Source: Naganishia liquefaciens (taxonomy: Eukaryota > Basidiomycota > Tremellomycetes > Filobasidiales > Filobasidiaceae). From it: a stretch of 64,000 nucleotides of DNA. This document shows, piece after piece, positions 36,371 through 47,055 of the stretch (within the stretch, counting starts at the first letter, position 1; each line of letters begins with the position of its first letter). The translations under genes and the position numbers were made by a program. The stretch covers positions 434,001 to 498,000 of the forward strand of contig BLZA01000053.1 in assembly GCA_013423385.1 (NCBI GenBank), in the 5' to 3' direction. The notes under the pieces were generated by a model. The model did not search any database, was not told where the DNA came from, and saw nothing but the letters and a program-made list of their open reading frames with translations.

Positions 36371-37579
36371 TATTATGGACTATTCTTCTCATCAAGTCTT
36401 GAAGCGCGATGTCTATCAAAAACGCAGAGCCGAGGACAGATGCCGAGCGCACCGGTAGGCATCGTTGCGGTGATGAAGAAGAGGGTTGAGACGACGGGGA
36501 CATGGGCCTATGCTGCGACGCATCGCTTCGAGGGAGGGCTAGGGGTACTAGGTATTACTCCAGAAGGTGAGAGCTGTTCGACTTGCTTGAAACTTCATGT
36601 GCTACAATTCTGATTTCTTCTTCGTAGGATCATGGTTGTACCACTTAGATGTATGTAAATCGTCATCGTCAATCCATTTAGCGTGTCATGCACTACCTGG
36701 ACTCCCTGAGTATGGGGTACAAGAGCCGAAGCGTCATCAACACAGGAGAGATGGATGGGATTGGCTAGCTCAACGGAATGAGATGTAGAGTGAGCCATCG
36801 CGTGGCATGTGTCTGTGTCCGCTCGACCTGACTCGAGGTCCAACAGAATTTCTTAGGTTGTATACTGAAACTACTATGACAACGCATGACAACGCTGGTG
36901 GTTTAGACTTTGCTGCTGCTGTTGAGGCATTGAAGAATCGAAGGATATCAGGGTGCCAGCTAGGACTAGGTGTCATGTAGGGTAAGTCCAGCACCGTCAC
37001 AATCTCAGTGTTCACGTCTGATAAACGATCCAGATAGACGAGATTGTAGAAATCAATTTATAATTATCAGCATAGTTTGCAGTCGCTCGTCTCATGAGAT
37101 ACAAGCCATCGCTGCTCGGCCTCACGACCGGCAACGCTGACTTCGTCAATGCTCTTGCCCTTCCGGATAGACTACGTCCGCGAAGAATCGTTGAATGCCC
37201 CTGTGTTATCACCCGCACGAAGTACGTCGACAGGGACAGAAGGTGGATACACATGCCCGATATTGGGCGTACTTGCGCATGCGGCTGTGATGCCTCAGAT
37301 TTGACAGTCCAGAGTCAAGAAGCCAAGAATGCTGTAGACATATGAACATGACAATTGCATAACCATAACCGTTGTACATGAGACACAGCTATGCGTTAGG
37401 GACCTATCTGACCTCAACTGGGAGAGTCTGTGATGCAGCGACGGATCAGTGGTCGTGGATGCGTGCGCTGACACTCCGCCCAAGCTCACAGAGTCGATGA
37501 TTGACATGAGGGCTTTCGAGAAGATGACGGGAGCGCGGAAGACAGACTGCGAGTCGCTAGGAAGGGGAAGGGGACGCTG
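36371..37579. other. Region between Crypton 1 and repeat copy B
   Basis: No supported gene. A short coding-looking stretch at about 36440-36565 reads PVGIVAVMKKRVETTGTW followed by YAATHRFEGGLGVLG on the + strand, and another at 37094-37345 ends with a Cys-rich CACGCD. Neither is assigned; they may be scraps of older genes. Confidence 0.4.
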
Positions 37580-38057
37580 TAGAGAGCGTGCTGATCCCAG
37601 GTGCGACGCGCTGGGAATGACTGCGACGCGCTGATATTCACTGCGACGCGCTGGGGCTCGCCGCGGCGCGCTGATACTCACCCAAATGACTGTGTTAGCC
37701 CTTGTAACTTTGACTAGTATACCTTTGCCTCTTAAAATAGCTATATAAGAAAAACAGATCCAGACTGACTTGTAATCTTATAGTTGGGGGGGGAGGCGAA
37801 ATTAGATCTTATTGTTTGACGCGCAAGTTCAATACTTTGACTCAGGCTTTGCAAACCTTACGTCATCAGCATTGAAGCTCAAGCATAAGTTAGGCAGTTG
37901 CTAAGACAGGTGAGCATTACATAACCACTACGTAGTCCCACTGCTTGGCACGTTAGGATCCGGCTTTTACTTGAACTTAGTCATTTGACTTGTCAGCTAT
38001 CGATCATAAGGTCGAGCTGCAGTCTGAACTGAGCGAGGACGGTTGGCCCTTAACAGA
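37580..38057 (-). repeat. Dispersed repeat family, copy B (most complete)
   Basis: The reverse complement of 37580-37965 matches 42028-42372 (copy C), and that of 37850-38057 matches copy A at 27.2 kb. Read on the + strand it has a TATATAAG box near 37742 and four 20-bp units at 37601-37680, so it may be a promoter-bearing repeat, perhaps part of a larger element. No coding sequence. Confidence 0.75.
37601..37680. repeat. Four tandem 20-bp units
   Basis: Each unit begins (C/G)TGCGACGCGCTG or a close variant (CCGCGGCGCGCTG) and the period is exactly 20 bp. Copy C of the host repeat carries about three diverged units of the same period. Confidence 0.85.
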
Positions 38058-39068
38058 CACTTTCCCCCCCCCCCCCTTTTCCTTTTTTCAGGCAAAGAAG
38101 AGTGAGATCTGCATGTCATATATATCCACCTCGTTGGTGGCGTTACAATTATTCACTCCCTGAACCGGTGTTGGTCCTCTCCCAATTCGCTCTCTAATTG
38201 GCCGAAGATGTAGATTCACCCATGCATCTGGACCTTTGGACGTCTGGATGCCCGAATGTCCGAGTGGCTGAATGTGCGGACGCCCGGATGGCTGGATGTC
38301 TATACGTCTGGATATCTAGATGCTTGGATGCCTACAGGTGCTCGTGAATGAAATTCAGAGTTGGTGACTGCAATGCAAGTTAAGTTTTATCTACTTGCGG
38401 ACTTGATCGTCGCCGGCAGTGACACGTCATTATGAGTGTCGCGAGAATGCCTTAGTCGTCTTGTTCACGTGACACTTGATCGTGCCAGTTGTGCGAGTGC
38501 TCGCAAATCGTCGACGTTTGAAGTCTTGCAGTCGTGTATTGACGTCATAGGTGGTGAAGCATGACATTTTGACTCCTGTATTTTGAAAGTTGTTGTTTTT
38601 TGTCAAACTCGCTATAGTGGAAAACTCTGGTCGGATAACTGGTTAATAATACAAGTGCACACTATTTGAAAACTAGAAATGTCGAGTTGGCGATTCCATA
38701 ACATGTAGCTTGCGTTTCTGTGTCAGGCGTCAAGCCAATCATTCAACAGATGCATCAGAGCGTACCTTGCGGTGCTCTGTGTTCAGCTGCTCCGCTTTCT
38801 TCCGACTCCTCACTTCCATGTCTTGCGCATCTTTCGGACGTCGGCTCGAGGAATGTATCGGTCCCGATGTTGACATTTTCGCCATTCGCACGATCGTTTT
38901 CGGGAAGCTTGAGACGGGTTTTAAAAACACCTCCTGCCATCAACTGAATCACGCCGCGAGTGATGAGAGAGCGGTGGCCTGCTGCTCCGCTCTTTCCGAT
39001 TGTTTCTTGTGTCCCGGTTTTCCCCTACGTCCAGTTCTCTCACTTCCTTCCGTATTTCCTGCAACTCG
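38058..39068. other. Non-coding stretch left of Crypton 2
   Basis: Contains a C homopolymer of about 14 at 38066-38079 and a short minisatellite (38.22-38.34 kb). Crypton 2 may extend into its right part, but no GCR1_C domain can be read there with confidence. Confidence 0.45.
38225..38338. repeat. Degenerate minisatellite of TCTGGATG-like units
   Basis: About a dozen imperfect units of 8-10 bp such as TCTGGATG, CCCGAATG, GCTGAATG and TCTAGATG in tandem. Non-coding and variable in unit length. Confidence 0.7.
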
Positions 39069-40657
39069 TCACTCGTCTCGAAGCTGTCCGCCGCCTGTCT
39101 TGAAGTCTGTTGTCAACGCGCCTCGCAGGTTTGTCATTTCCGTAACCATATGAGGCATGGCATTCTTGAGACCCAGGATAATGGGAGATTCGGCAGCGGC
39201 AGTCACCTCTAGCATTCTCGCTGCGAATTTGTCGTAGGCTGGCGAGTTAAAGACAGGATGACGGAGGAGGAAATGGTTGGGATGCACTTGTCGCAGAAAT
39301 GCCGAATCCTGCAGCACGATCCGGCTCAATCGTAGTAGAAGGTGAAGAAACCCGCGTGCGGCGAGACTTCGCGATTGATGTTGATCATCGGTCGTGAGTT
39401 TCTTCATCCTAGCGTGAATTCGCAATTAAGGGAAACGAAACTGCGAAACGCGTGTCGAATCAACTTACCAGATCTGCGCATGCGGGAAGATCATATTCTG
39501 CAGTTCCTCTGGTGGATGGCGTCCCGGGGGATCCAGAAAGAGCCCCTTTCTTTTTTGAAGCCAGCTAGAGCGGCATTGTCTCTCTCGGCAATGTTGTCAG
39601 GTAGTGCTGAACCATAGCAGACATATCCCTATCTTCCGGCTCGAGAGATGTCGCGTTCTGATGACCTTGCAAGTCTGCCATGCGTGCCGCGAAACCACGG
39701 AAGATGTGAGTGACTTGACTTGACTTGTCTCCGATCCCGGCATTCTTTGAGAAGTGGCACGATAATGGGTGCTGGGCTTCATTTCGACAAGTTGGTTTGC
39801 GCCTGGGAAGAGGAACAGCGGATACCACTCCGCCGAATTATCCAGACGAGGGAAAGGGTCATCGCTCGCGCCGAAGACTTCGCCGGACATCTGAAATTTA
39901 AGGGGCAGGCAGAGCGTCTCAGATTGTGCTATTCTGCCTAAGACTTTCCATTTCATTGGTGTGAATTGCTCACCGGTTGAAAAGCCAAAATCCCAACGCA
40001 CCGAGAGGGCAAAGATCCCATCTATTGTTTCGCATCGCTCCCATCGCATGCGATTTCCCTTCCTAATTCGTCTTTCCACTGAACAGGAGATGACAAAGAC
40101 ATCACACGGTGTCGGGCCCTCTTTATCGTCCAAGGGAAGATGCTGTAGATTCGGCAAGGTGAAATCCTCTTGTGGATTCGCCCCGCAGAACGCCATAACG
40201 TGATAAGGCTGCCACTGCTCGGTCTCGGAGACCTTCCTGAATGTTGCGGATAAGCCCTGCCCCCAGGATTGAGGAGGGTTCCGCCCCGATGCAATAACCG
40301 TCGAGCAACGTACCTGAGTCAGAGGGGCGAATTGATCGATTATCAGCGAAACTCTTCCGCTACAACTTCTTTTCAATTCGCGATAGAGCGCGGATACTTT
40401 CTGCACGAAGCCATTCCTAGGGATCACTCTCTCTCGGTCCTATCGTTCAAGTGACTTTTCTCAATGCCGCAACCTTAAGTTTCTCCGTCCTAGCGATCGC
40501 GATAACAGAGAGATGTGCCCGCGGCGACGGAACCTGACCATTCGAAGCGGCTGGCTGAGCCTTGTGCAAGCGGCAGAGTGCTAACAAGTATTGATTGATG
40601 ACGCTTGCCCCAGCTGTTTTTAAGGCTGAGACTTGGGCAGTTGGAGAGGGGGAACGT

Positions 40658-41251
40658 TGTAAGAGCCTCGACTATCAGCTCACTGATACCTCGCCCGATA
40701 GTCTAGATAGGTTGCCTAACGTATTAGTTAGGTTTATGATTCGACTCTCAGTCAAGTTTGTTATCACCCTTTTGTTGTAACCAAGTAGCTTGTCTACTTG
40801 GACTTGTACTCGATTCGCGACTGTCTTGACTATAGCTACCATTCTACAGCTCACATGCGCCTCTCCTACCCTTGTACCCGAGGATAACAGCAATTATGTC
40901 ACTTTGTACCTATTATCAGTCACAAGTGACATAGGCTCTGTAATGGACATAAGTTATGTCCATCGGATCCAAAGCTGAAGACATAGTCTCTGTCTTTCTG
41001 CGGATTCGCCTTCCAAAGGTAGTATTGGGATATGTCTATATAAGGAGAACCAAAGTTGTACCTTTTCATAGCCTCATGTCTATGAAATCACGCTTGATCT
41101 CACCTAATCGGTGGCAAGAGTCACTCTCCTCCCCTTCTGAGTTGGACAAGAAGCATAATTCTATTTGACTGGACCCACCAGAACCTCGTACTGTACTTAG
41201 TCGCATTATTCCATAGTGCTATCTAGTACAACGCTATCTAGGTCTCTTACA
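40658..41251 (+). mobile_element. Solo LTR (fossil LTR retrotransposon) inside Crypton 2
   Basis: The 594-bp unit starts TGTAAGAG and ends CTCTTACA, perfect 8-bp inverted ends of LTR type, and is flanked on both sides by the 5-bp target duplication AACGT (40653-40657 and 41252-41256). A TATATAAGG box lies at 41037-41045 and a GGACATA/TATGTCC inverted repeat near 40945. No internal gag-pol region remains, so LTR-LTR recombination probably removed it. The LTR superfamily (Copia or Gypsy) cannot be told. The clean ends and duplication suggest it is younger than the Crypton it interrupts. Confidence 0.88.
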
Positions 41252-41880
41252 AACGTAACCGCGATCGCTCCATACCTTGCTTGCCTTTCCTTCTATGGGC
41301 CCATCCTACAACGCATTCCTTAAAAAACAACCCTGTCTGGTTACCAGTCACCATGGTTCTACATCAGATATCTTGTCAGCCGAGCTACAAATGCATTAAG
41401 GCTTCAATCATAGATCACTCCACACTGACCGCTTCACATCTTCCATTGCTCTTTGCACCGGATCTGTGATTTCCTCGAGTCGGCTTGCCCTCTTTCACCG
41501 CTCGAATTAGACACCATTCCCGGAACTCCCTCTGAGCAGGACCATACGCTGCTTTTGTGGCTGCTGGAGTGACCTTATTGAGGTCAGCATCTATCGTATC
41601 CAATACTACTTCGTCATCCAGGGTGAGAATCTCGTGCTCCTGTCTGACGGCCATTGGATGCGCTAATGAGGCCCGTTGTATGTATGCTGGCGCCATATTG
41701 AGGACGTTGCCGATGAGCCTTGCGATATGTGCAGGTCACAGGGAGATTCAAACCGGTGCTCTGCACAGCAACGACCTGCAATGCACTCAACATCTAAGAT
41801 GAACGGGAACTCTGCAATTGCGAGTGGGACCAATTGAAGCGGGTAATCGATTTCCACTGAATGTGCTGCTCATAATGATC

Positions 41881-42027
41881 CCGCTGGGATTCCGTCGAAT
41901 TTGTCACGTTATCACGTTTTTGTAAAGTCAGGAAATACTGGGCTGATTTTCAGACCGAGATAAGTGAAAAGAGCCGGACAGGCACAGGGGCGCGCGTCCG
42001 GACACCATAGTAAAGCTGTGAATATAC
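41881..42027 (-). promoter_or_regulatory. Shared upstream end of the Crypton elements
   Basis: AGCCGGAC...GCGTCCGGACAC...TACTTATTTA is present here and at 36318-36370, in each case upstream of the recombinase start on the minus strand. It is the only non-coding sequence the two elements clearly share and likely includes the element end. Inference. Confidence 0.5.
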
Positions 42028-42372
42028 TTATTTAGTGGGACTACGCAGTGGTTATGTAATGCTCATATGTCTTAGCAACTGCGTAACCTGTGCTTGAGCT
42101 TCAATGCGGATGACGTAAGGTTTGCAAAGCCTGAGTCAGAGTATTGAACTTGCGCGTCAAACAATAAGATCTAACTCGCCACCCCCAACTATAAGATTAC
42201 AAGTCAGTCTGGATCTGTTTTTCTTATATAGCTATTTTAAGAGGCAAAGATATTGCAGTCAAGGCTACAAGGCTTGACACAGTCATTCGGGTGAATTCCA
42301 GAGCGGAGCGGTGAAGCCCGGCGCGGCGTTTTGAATACCAGCGCGTCGCACCTGGGATCAGCACGTTCTCTC
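42028..42372 (+). repeat. Dispersed repeat family, copy C
   Basis: Inverted relative to copy B: GTGGGACTACGCAGTGG through CTGGGATCAGCACGTTCTC matches the complement of 37580-37965. It lacks the first 100 or so bp present in copies A and B and begins right at the Crypton 2 end, so the junction is an insertion or rearrangement point. Confidence 0.75.
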
Positions 42373-42427
42373 CAGGTATTCATCATATCTAGAGCAAAGC
42401 ACAGGGGTATTTTTGCCAATTTGCCTT

Positions 42428-42510
42428 TTTTTTTGACTGGACCCACCTGACCCCCCTACTATAGTCAGTCGCACGGTGCCATAGTACAACGCCATCTGGG
42501 TCTCTCACAT
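42428..42510 (+). mobile_element. Truncated LTR end related to the solo LTR
   Basis: TTGACTGGACCCACC through CAACGCCATCTGGGTCTCTC and a final ACA match the last 90 bp of the solo LTR (41163-41251) in the same direction with scattered differences. Only the terminal part is present, so it is a fossil fragment of the same LTR family or a close relative. Confidence 0.72.
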
Positions 42511-43227
42511 CTGAATTCACCAAAAACATCCTGAAAATTGCAATCACCGAGGGGGAGCTGGAAAAGTTGGATCGTGACCTGGTGCAGCGCGGCGCATGAT
42601 TTCGAAAAAGTCGGCATAGGGATCCAAACACAGCAAAAGTCGGCGCATCCTAAACGGGTCGAATGTAATCATCTTGTTTGCAGTGTACACCTCTAGGCAG
42701 TCAACCTGTGAATGATGACGACTCTCGGATTCCATTGTTAGATTCCCGAGTCCCCGCTGACTGATCGACCGGGTGCCACAGCGCCTCGCTTTATGTACCT
42801 TGTCTATCGAGCCTTGGACTTTGCGCCAAACTTGCAGAGCCTTTCTCGCGTGAGCTAGATTTACCCCCCGTAAAGTGTTCCCAACATGGGCTTAGGGCGG
42901 GTCGAAAATCGCATCTAGTCAATATCCATCTTGGGCATCTTGTACCACACATAATGGCACCTCTCAATCGCTGGACACGCAGGGGACCGGTGAAGCTCCC
43001 CCCGTCCCGTTTCTCCCTGCGTGGCCCCCGCCCCGCCCTGCCCCGCCCCGCCTGAAAGCGCGCGCGGCGGCCGATCGATCCCGCGTGGCCCGACTCAAGC
43101 GCACCCGGGAAGCGCGTCGAGGGCCGCGATTCGAGCGATTGGCTGACAAGTGACCCCCCCACCACCACCGTTTCCCCGCATCCCACCCTTTCTCTCACCG
43201 CACACACAAACACACACACAGGGAGCC
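42511..43227. promoter_or_regulatory. GC-rich upstream region of the SFP1-like gene
   Basis: No supported gene. The last 250 bp are very GC-rich (CCCGCCCCGCCCTGCCCC near 43025-43050, GC-box-like) and CA-rich just before the start codon. It marks the right edge of the mobile-element island. Confidence 0.5.
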
Positions 43228-45790
43228 ATGACAACACAGCAACACCAGCCGCAGCAGCCAGTATCCGCGCTTTCGGCCCTCTTGCGGACGCATGGCGGTG
43301 GTGGAGGGGGAGGAACGCCGACGTCGAGTCGGCCGGGGAGTGCGCAGGGAACGCCGGTGACGAGTCCCGTGGTGGGGCATGCGGCGGTTGGGCAGCAGCA
43401 GCAGCAGCAGCAGCAAGGGTTTGGGAAGGAGGGAGCGGGAGATGGGCAGGAGAGGGAGCCGGAGGGGAAGGTTGGGGCGCGGCCGATTAATGGGTGAGTG
43501 CGGGCTGGTGCGGGGCGTGGGATGATGGTTGTTGCGTAGAGGACAATACGACGATGGGCTTGTGCGTGCTGCTCGAGTGTCCCTCGGGCTATCTCGTACG
43601 CCTCGACAGCCGAGGACGAGGAGATTAACCCCCGGGGACGCGAGTGTCGGGGGATCTCCGCGCGCGAGATGCGGTACGATATCGTGGTCAGAGTTACGCA
43701 GTTGCGGTGGGTGAGAACAGGACAAACTTGTCGGCGGACGGCATTGTAGGCGGTGTCGGCGGAATTTGCGGCGGTCATCGTTGGGAGGTGTGCGTGACGC
43801 TTGGATTCGGCTGTAAAAGTCTTTGCGATCGTAGTCCTTGTCACGGTCCTTTCTGGACTCCGATCGGCGTCGGAACGGTGCGAAAGCCGCTTCTGGGCGA
43901 GATTAAAGGACGACATCGCTACCTACAATCATCAAGCTCGACGTGTCGCTGTATTCGGACCGTCTCGTCATTGGATACGGCAGACCCGACAACCACCAGA
44001 ATCTCGCGCGCCTGTTTCCACCTCTGATCTACCTCGCGTACCCGAGTCCTAGCTTGCTGATAACCCCTTTGCCGCAGATCCTTCCCGACACCGTCATCCC
44101 CATCGTTTCCATCCCAGCTATCGCCCTACGCCCAACCTTTCCTGCCCTCGGGATCCTACATGGGCATGAACATGAGCACATCCTTTGCGCCCATGTCTTT
44201 TATCGGCGCATCGTACCGTCCCGGAGCGACATCCACGGGAGGCGGCATCGGCATGAGCGTCAGTCCGCAATACGGCACCCATATGAACTATATCGGTCCG
44301 TCATCATCGAGCGTTGGGATCAACGGCATGGCGCCTCCGCCGACACGGGCGTTTCATCCAAGTCAATTGGGCAACCATCAGCATCATCCACCGCAGCCAA
44401 TGAACAGTTTCGGCAACATGGGATCCTACCTCGGCCGTGGGTCGCTCAACACGGGGTTCTCCTTGTCGAATTCCGGATACGGGTTACCCTATGGTGCGAG
44501 CTTGACGGGAAATACGCCGGCGAGCGGTGGTGCTCAGGCGTTTCCGCATACGGCGTTCAACGGTGCGCAGCCGGCGGGGATGGGAACGAGCGTGGGCGCG
44601 TTCGTGCCGCCAGGGATGGGCGGCAGTGGCGGGGAACGGAGTCGGGAGCTCGAGGCAAAGTTTGTAAAGGACTTTATGTGCTGTGGACTGCAGTTGAATG
44701 GGCTGCATGATCTGCTCGAGCAGTGAGTCGAGGGGTTTTGTGTTTCGTTTTGGGCGATGGCGCGGCACTGACCCGCGGCGCAGTTACGAGGAACACCATG
44801 TCCACCTGGCCGGCGATTTACGGCAGCAAACGCAAATGATGGGGATGGAGCCGCAGCCGAGTGGGATCGGCAACATGAACGGCAACACGACGACGCCGCT
44901 CGGACGCGGGGCCGGACCGATCCCGGGCTCGTTCCCCAACGCGGCGAGCACTTCCTACACGGTTCCGATGACCGGCAACGCGCCGGGGATGGTGGCCGCT
45001 CTGGCTGGACCGCCACGGACGGCGACCACGGCAGGAACACCGGGCCTGACAAAGGGATCGTCCTCGACGGACTCTGGAGACGCGCCTGGGACGCCCGGAA
45101 TGATGGATATCGATATGCAGATGGACGATGACGAACCGCCGTCTTCGTCGGCAGATATGGGAATGGGCTTTGGCGGCGCCGGCGGTGGGTTGGGCATCAA
45201 CACCCAAGCGGCCGGATCACAGGATGCCTACTACAAAGGCCCGCCACTGCAATTCGTACAGCCGTCGATGCTGTCGTATACCATCCCGCCGCCGTCGGCG
45301 TCCACCGCGACACCGGCAAATCACATGGCGTTCAACGGCGCCGGACAAGGCGCGATCGGTAGGGTGCCCCGCCCCGGTGGTACCCATCCGCACATGTACG
45401 CCCAGCCTTCCGCCGCGCAAACGACAGCGACGACGACGACGACGACGACGGGCTCGGGCGGCCACCACTTGACGGATGCTCAAAAGGCGGAACGGGCGGC
45501 GCGCAAGGCGGCGCGCAAGGAGGCCAAGCGGATTGCGCGTGAGAATGGAGAGGCCGAGAGTAGCGATGATGGACGGGATGCCGAGGGCTTTAAAAAGTAT
45601 CGGTGCCCCGTGGAAGGGTGTAACAAGAGTTACAAGCAGGCGAATGGGCTCAAGTATCATCTCAAGTAAGTCGAAACCGGGTCATTAGGCTGGTGCGCGC
45701 GTTCGCTGACTTTTTCTCAGTCGTTCTATCAATTCATCGCATGGCCATCTCGCGGGTATGCCGATCGTGCCGCATAATCCAAACGCCTAA
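43228..45790 (+). CDS. SFP1-like C2H2 zinc-finger regulator
   Basis: Likely a nuclear regulator of growth and ribosome biogenesis genes, by likeness to yeast Sfp1. The start at 43228 is MTTQQHQPQQPVSALSALLR, followed by Gly-rich and poly-Gln runs. Exon 1 ends at 43493; the next exon begins at 44078, giving ARPINGSFPTPSSPSFPSQL in frame after a 584-nt intron. The long middle part is disordered (Gly, Met, Ser, Pro, Thr) with a short conserved helix FVKDFMCCGLQLNGLHDLLE before an intron and YEEHHV after it. This helix is typical of fungal Sfp1 relatives. The C-terminus has a split finger KKYRCPVEGCNKSYKQANGL then KYHLN, continuing after an intron as RSINSSHGH and ending HNPNA. The second His pair is spaced as in split fingers. 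Convergent with GST 1. Confidence 0.84.
43398..43421. repeat. CAG run encoding poly-Gln in the SFP1-like protein
   Basis: Eight or so CAG/CAA triplets in a row inside exon 1. A second triplet run (ACG, poly-Thr) lies at about 45427-45450. Confidence 0.85.
43494..44077 (+). other. Long first intron of the SFP1-like gene
   Basis: GTGAGT donor after AATGG and TTTGCCGCAG acceptor. At 584 nt it is 6-12 times longer than most introns here. It contains open frames on both strands but no recognisable domain. Length and GC-rich content suggest a regulatory role, as seen for first introns of some growth regulators; inference. Confidence 0.65.
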
Positions 45791-45861
45791 TGGGTCGTAT
45801 GAACGCCTAACGGGTCATGTCATTTCGTTGTATCAGGGCTTTCACATCTTGTAGACATTAA

Positions 45862-46796
45862 TTACGTTTGCTCGTGAATCACCCTTTCCTCGCCCTGCTT
45901 GCTCAACCACCCATTCTTCTCAAATGCATTCCAAACATCCCGAATGGGACTCGTCTCGTAGTCATCCCCTTCGCCAATGGCCATGAATCGCTCGAGCCGG
46001 CCCTCGCCCGCCGCTTGCAACCAGACAAGGATACTCGCAAGGTAGATATCCCCCATCGAAAGTGTCTGACCCCACAAGAACGGACCTTTGCCCTTGCCCT
46101 CGGCCTCGGCCTCGGACCGCTTTCGCTGCAAGTACGCATTGTACGCCCTCACCGACGGCTCGACGGCCTTCCAGTCGTCCTCGATATCCTTGGATCCCCA
46201 TTCAACCGGCGAAAGATTTTGGGGATGCGAGGCCGCACGCGTCTTGACAAAGTATTCCGCGCCTCGGTCGTCGAGGATCAATGGGATCCGGGGCATCAGC
46301 AAGCGGTACCCATGGCCTCCGGATTGCTGGAAGATGATCTTGCGCAGCAGGTCCTCGGATTCCGTCCAGAGTGCCTCGGAGTCAGATTTCGGTTCCGGAA
46401 AGGCATGGTGCGGTGCGGAAGGGTAGAGCGCGTCGAGGTGATGCGCAATGGCGATCGAGTCGGAGAGGATGGCGTCGCCGGGGACGTTACCCTTGAGGGA
46501 TTCCGGATGATAGATGGCCGGAAGGGTGTACGAGAAGCCGGAAGCGCTGGCGGGGACACCGTACGATTTGAGCAAGGACGCAATGTCTGGGTACGAGACG
46601 TATTGCTCGGTGTAGGGAATATCCATGGCGTTGAGGAGGAGACGGGTCTTGAGGGTGTTGGGAGACCATGACTGGTGGTAGCCTAGAAAGCGGAGTCAGC
46701 GTGGGATTCGACGTGGAAGGAGGAGCGCGGTTTACCGGGAAGCTTGGACGAAATGTCGAGAAAGTGGATCTTTTCGTTGAACAGAGGGGCCGACAT
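45862..46796 (-). CDS. Glutathione S-transferase, fungal etherase-related class (GST 1)
   Basis: A cytosolic GST of the fungal family related to bacterial beta-etherases, used in detoxification. Exon 1 from 46796 gives MSAPLFNEKIHFLDISSKLP; after a short intron the thioredoxin fold continues YHQSWSPNTLKTRLLLNAMD with the Ser/Asn of SWSPNT as the likely catalytic loop, TLPAIYHPESLKG (cis-Pro) and DSIAIAHHLDALYP (the Asp-Ser glutathione-binding motif). The helical C-terminal domain has LMPRIPLILDDRGAEYFVKT and GQTLSMGDIYLASILVW (N-capping box SxxD). It ends EERVIHEQT at 45862. About 75% identical by eye to GST 2 at 51.2-52.1 kb, same strand and same intron position, so the pair arose by duplication. 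The leader carries a GGGCGAT repeat. Confidence 0.88.
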
Positions 46797-46838
46797 GATG
46801 GGCGATGGGCGATGGGCGATGGGCGATGGGCGATGGGC
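46797..46838. repeat. GGGCGAT tandem repeat in the GST 1 leader
   Basis: Six units of the 7-bp sequence GGGCGAT directly abut the GST 1 start codon on the upstream side. On the coding strand this places repeated ATCGCCC in the 5' leader. GST 2 lacks it. Confidence 0.9.
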
Positions 46839-47055
46839 TCTTGAGGGTGGATGCGCAAGGGACGACACGGACTTGACGACGGGCAAGATATCCGGATGAG
46901 AGTCGCAGGATGGTGATTCATCATCAACGGCGTCGCGAGGCAGTTGCCCAGAGTTGGTCTCAGTATCCTTGCTCAATTCGTATGCGTCCTGGTTTTACAA
47001 CTTGATTGATACGAAAGGGTACTCGAGTATGGGACATGGATGACTAGCTGCGTCT

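Larger units (their letters stand above)
39069..42027 (-). mobile_element. Crypton element 2, degraded and carrying a solo LTR
   Basis: Minus-strand matches to Crypton 1 run through the whole stretch in the same order. They comprise the N-terminal MAPAYIQRASLAHP block with VTPAATKAAYGPAQREFREW (from 41696), the core with LPLDDKEGPTPCDVFVI, the H-x-x-R region (VTHIFRG), the Tyr segment (MVQHYLTTLP), and a downstream MVTEMTNLRGAL coiled part. The 5' flank ends in GCGTCCGGACAC and TACTTATTTA as in element 1. The gene is broken in several places and a 594-bp solo LTR sits in its middle. Similarity to element 1 suggests a shared family, not a recent duplicate. Confidence 0.72.

Noticed and set aside
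37601-37680. CRISPR-like array from the 20-bp units
   Set aside because: Units abut with no unique spacers, and the genome is eukaryotic.
37580-38057. Calling repeat copies A, B and C solo LTRs
   Set aside because: A TATATAAG box fits, but I see no TG...CA ends and no target duplication around any copy, so the class is left open.
42544-42735. Small minus-strand frame between the LTR fragment and the SFP1-like gene
   Set aside because: No domain, no supporting exons, short.
43095-43916. 273-codon minus-strand frame over exon 1 and intron 1 of the SFP1-like gene
   Set aside because: GC-rich chance frame with poly-Cys and poly-Pro translations of the CAG and GGT runs.
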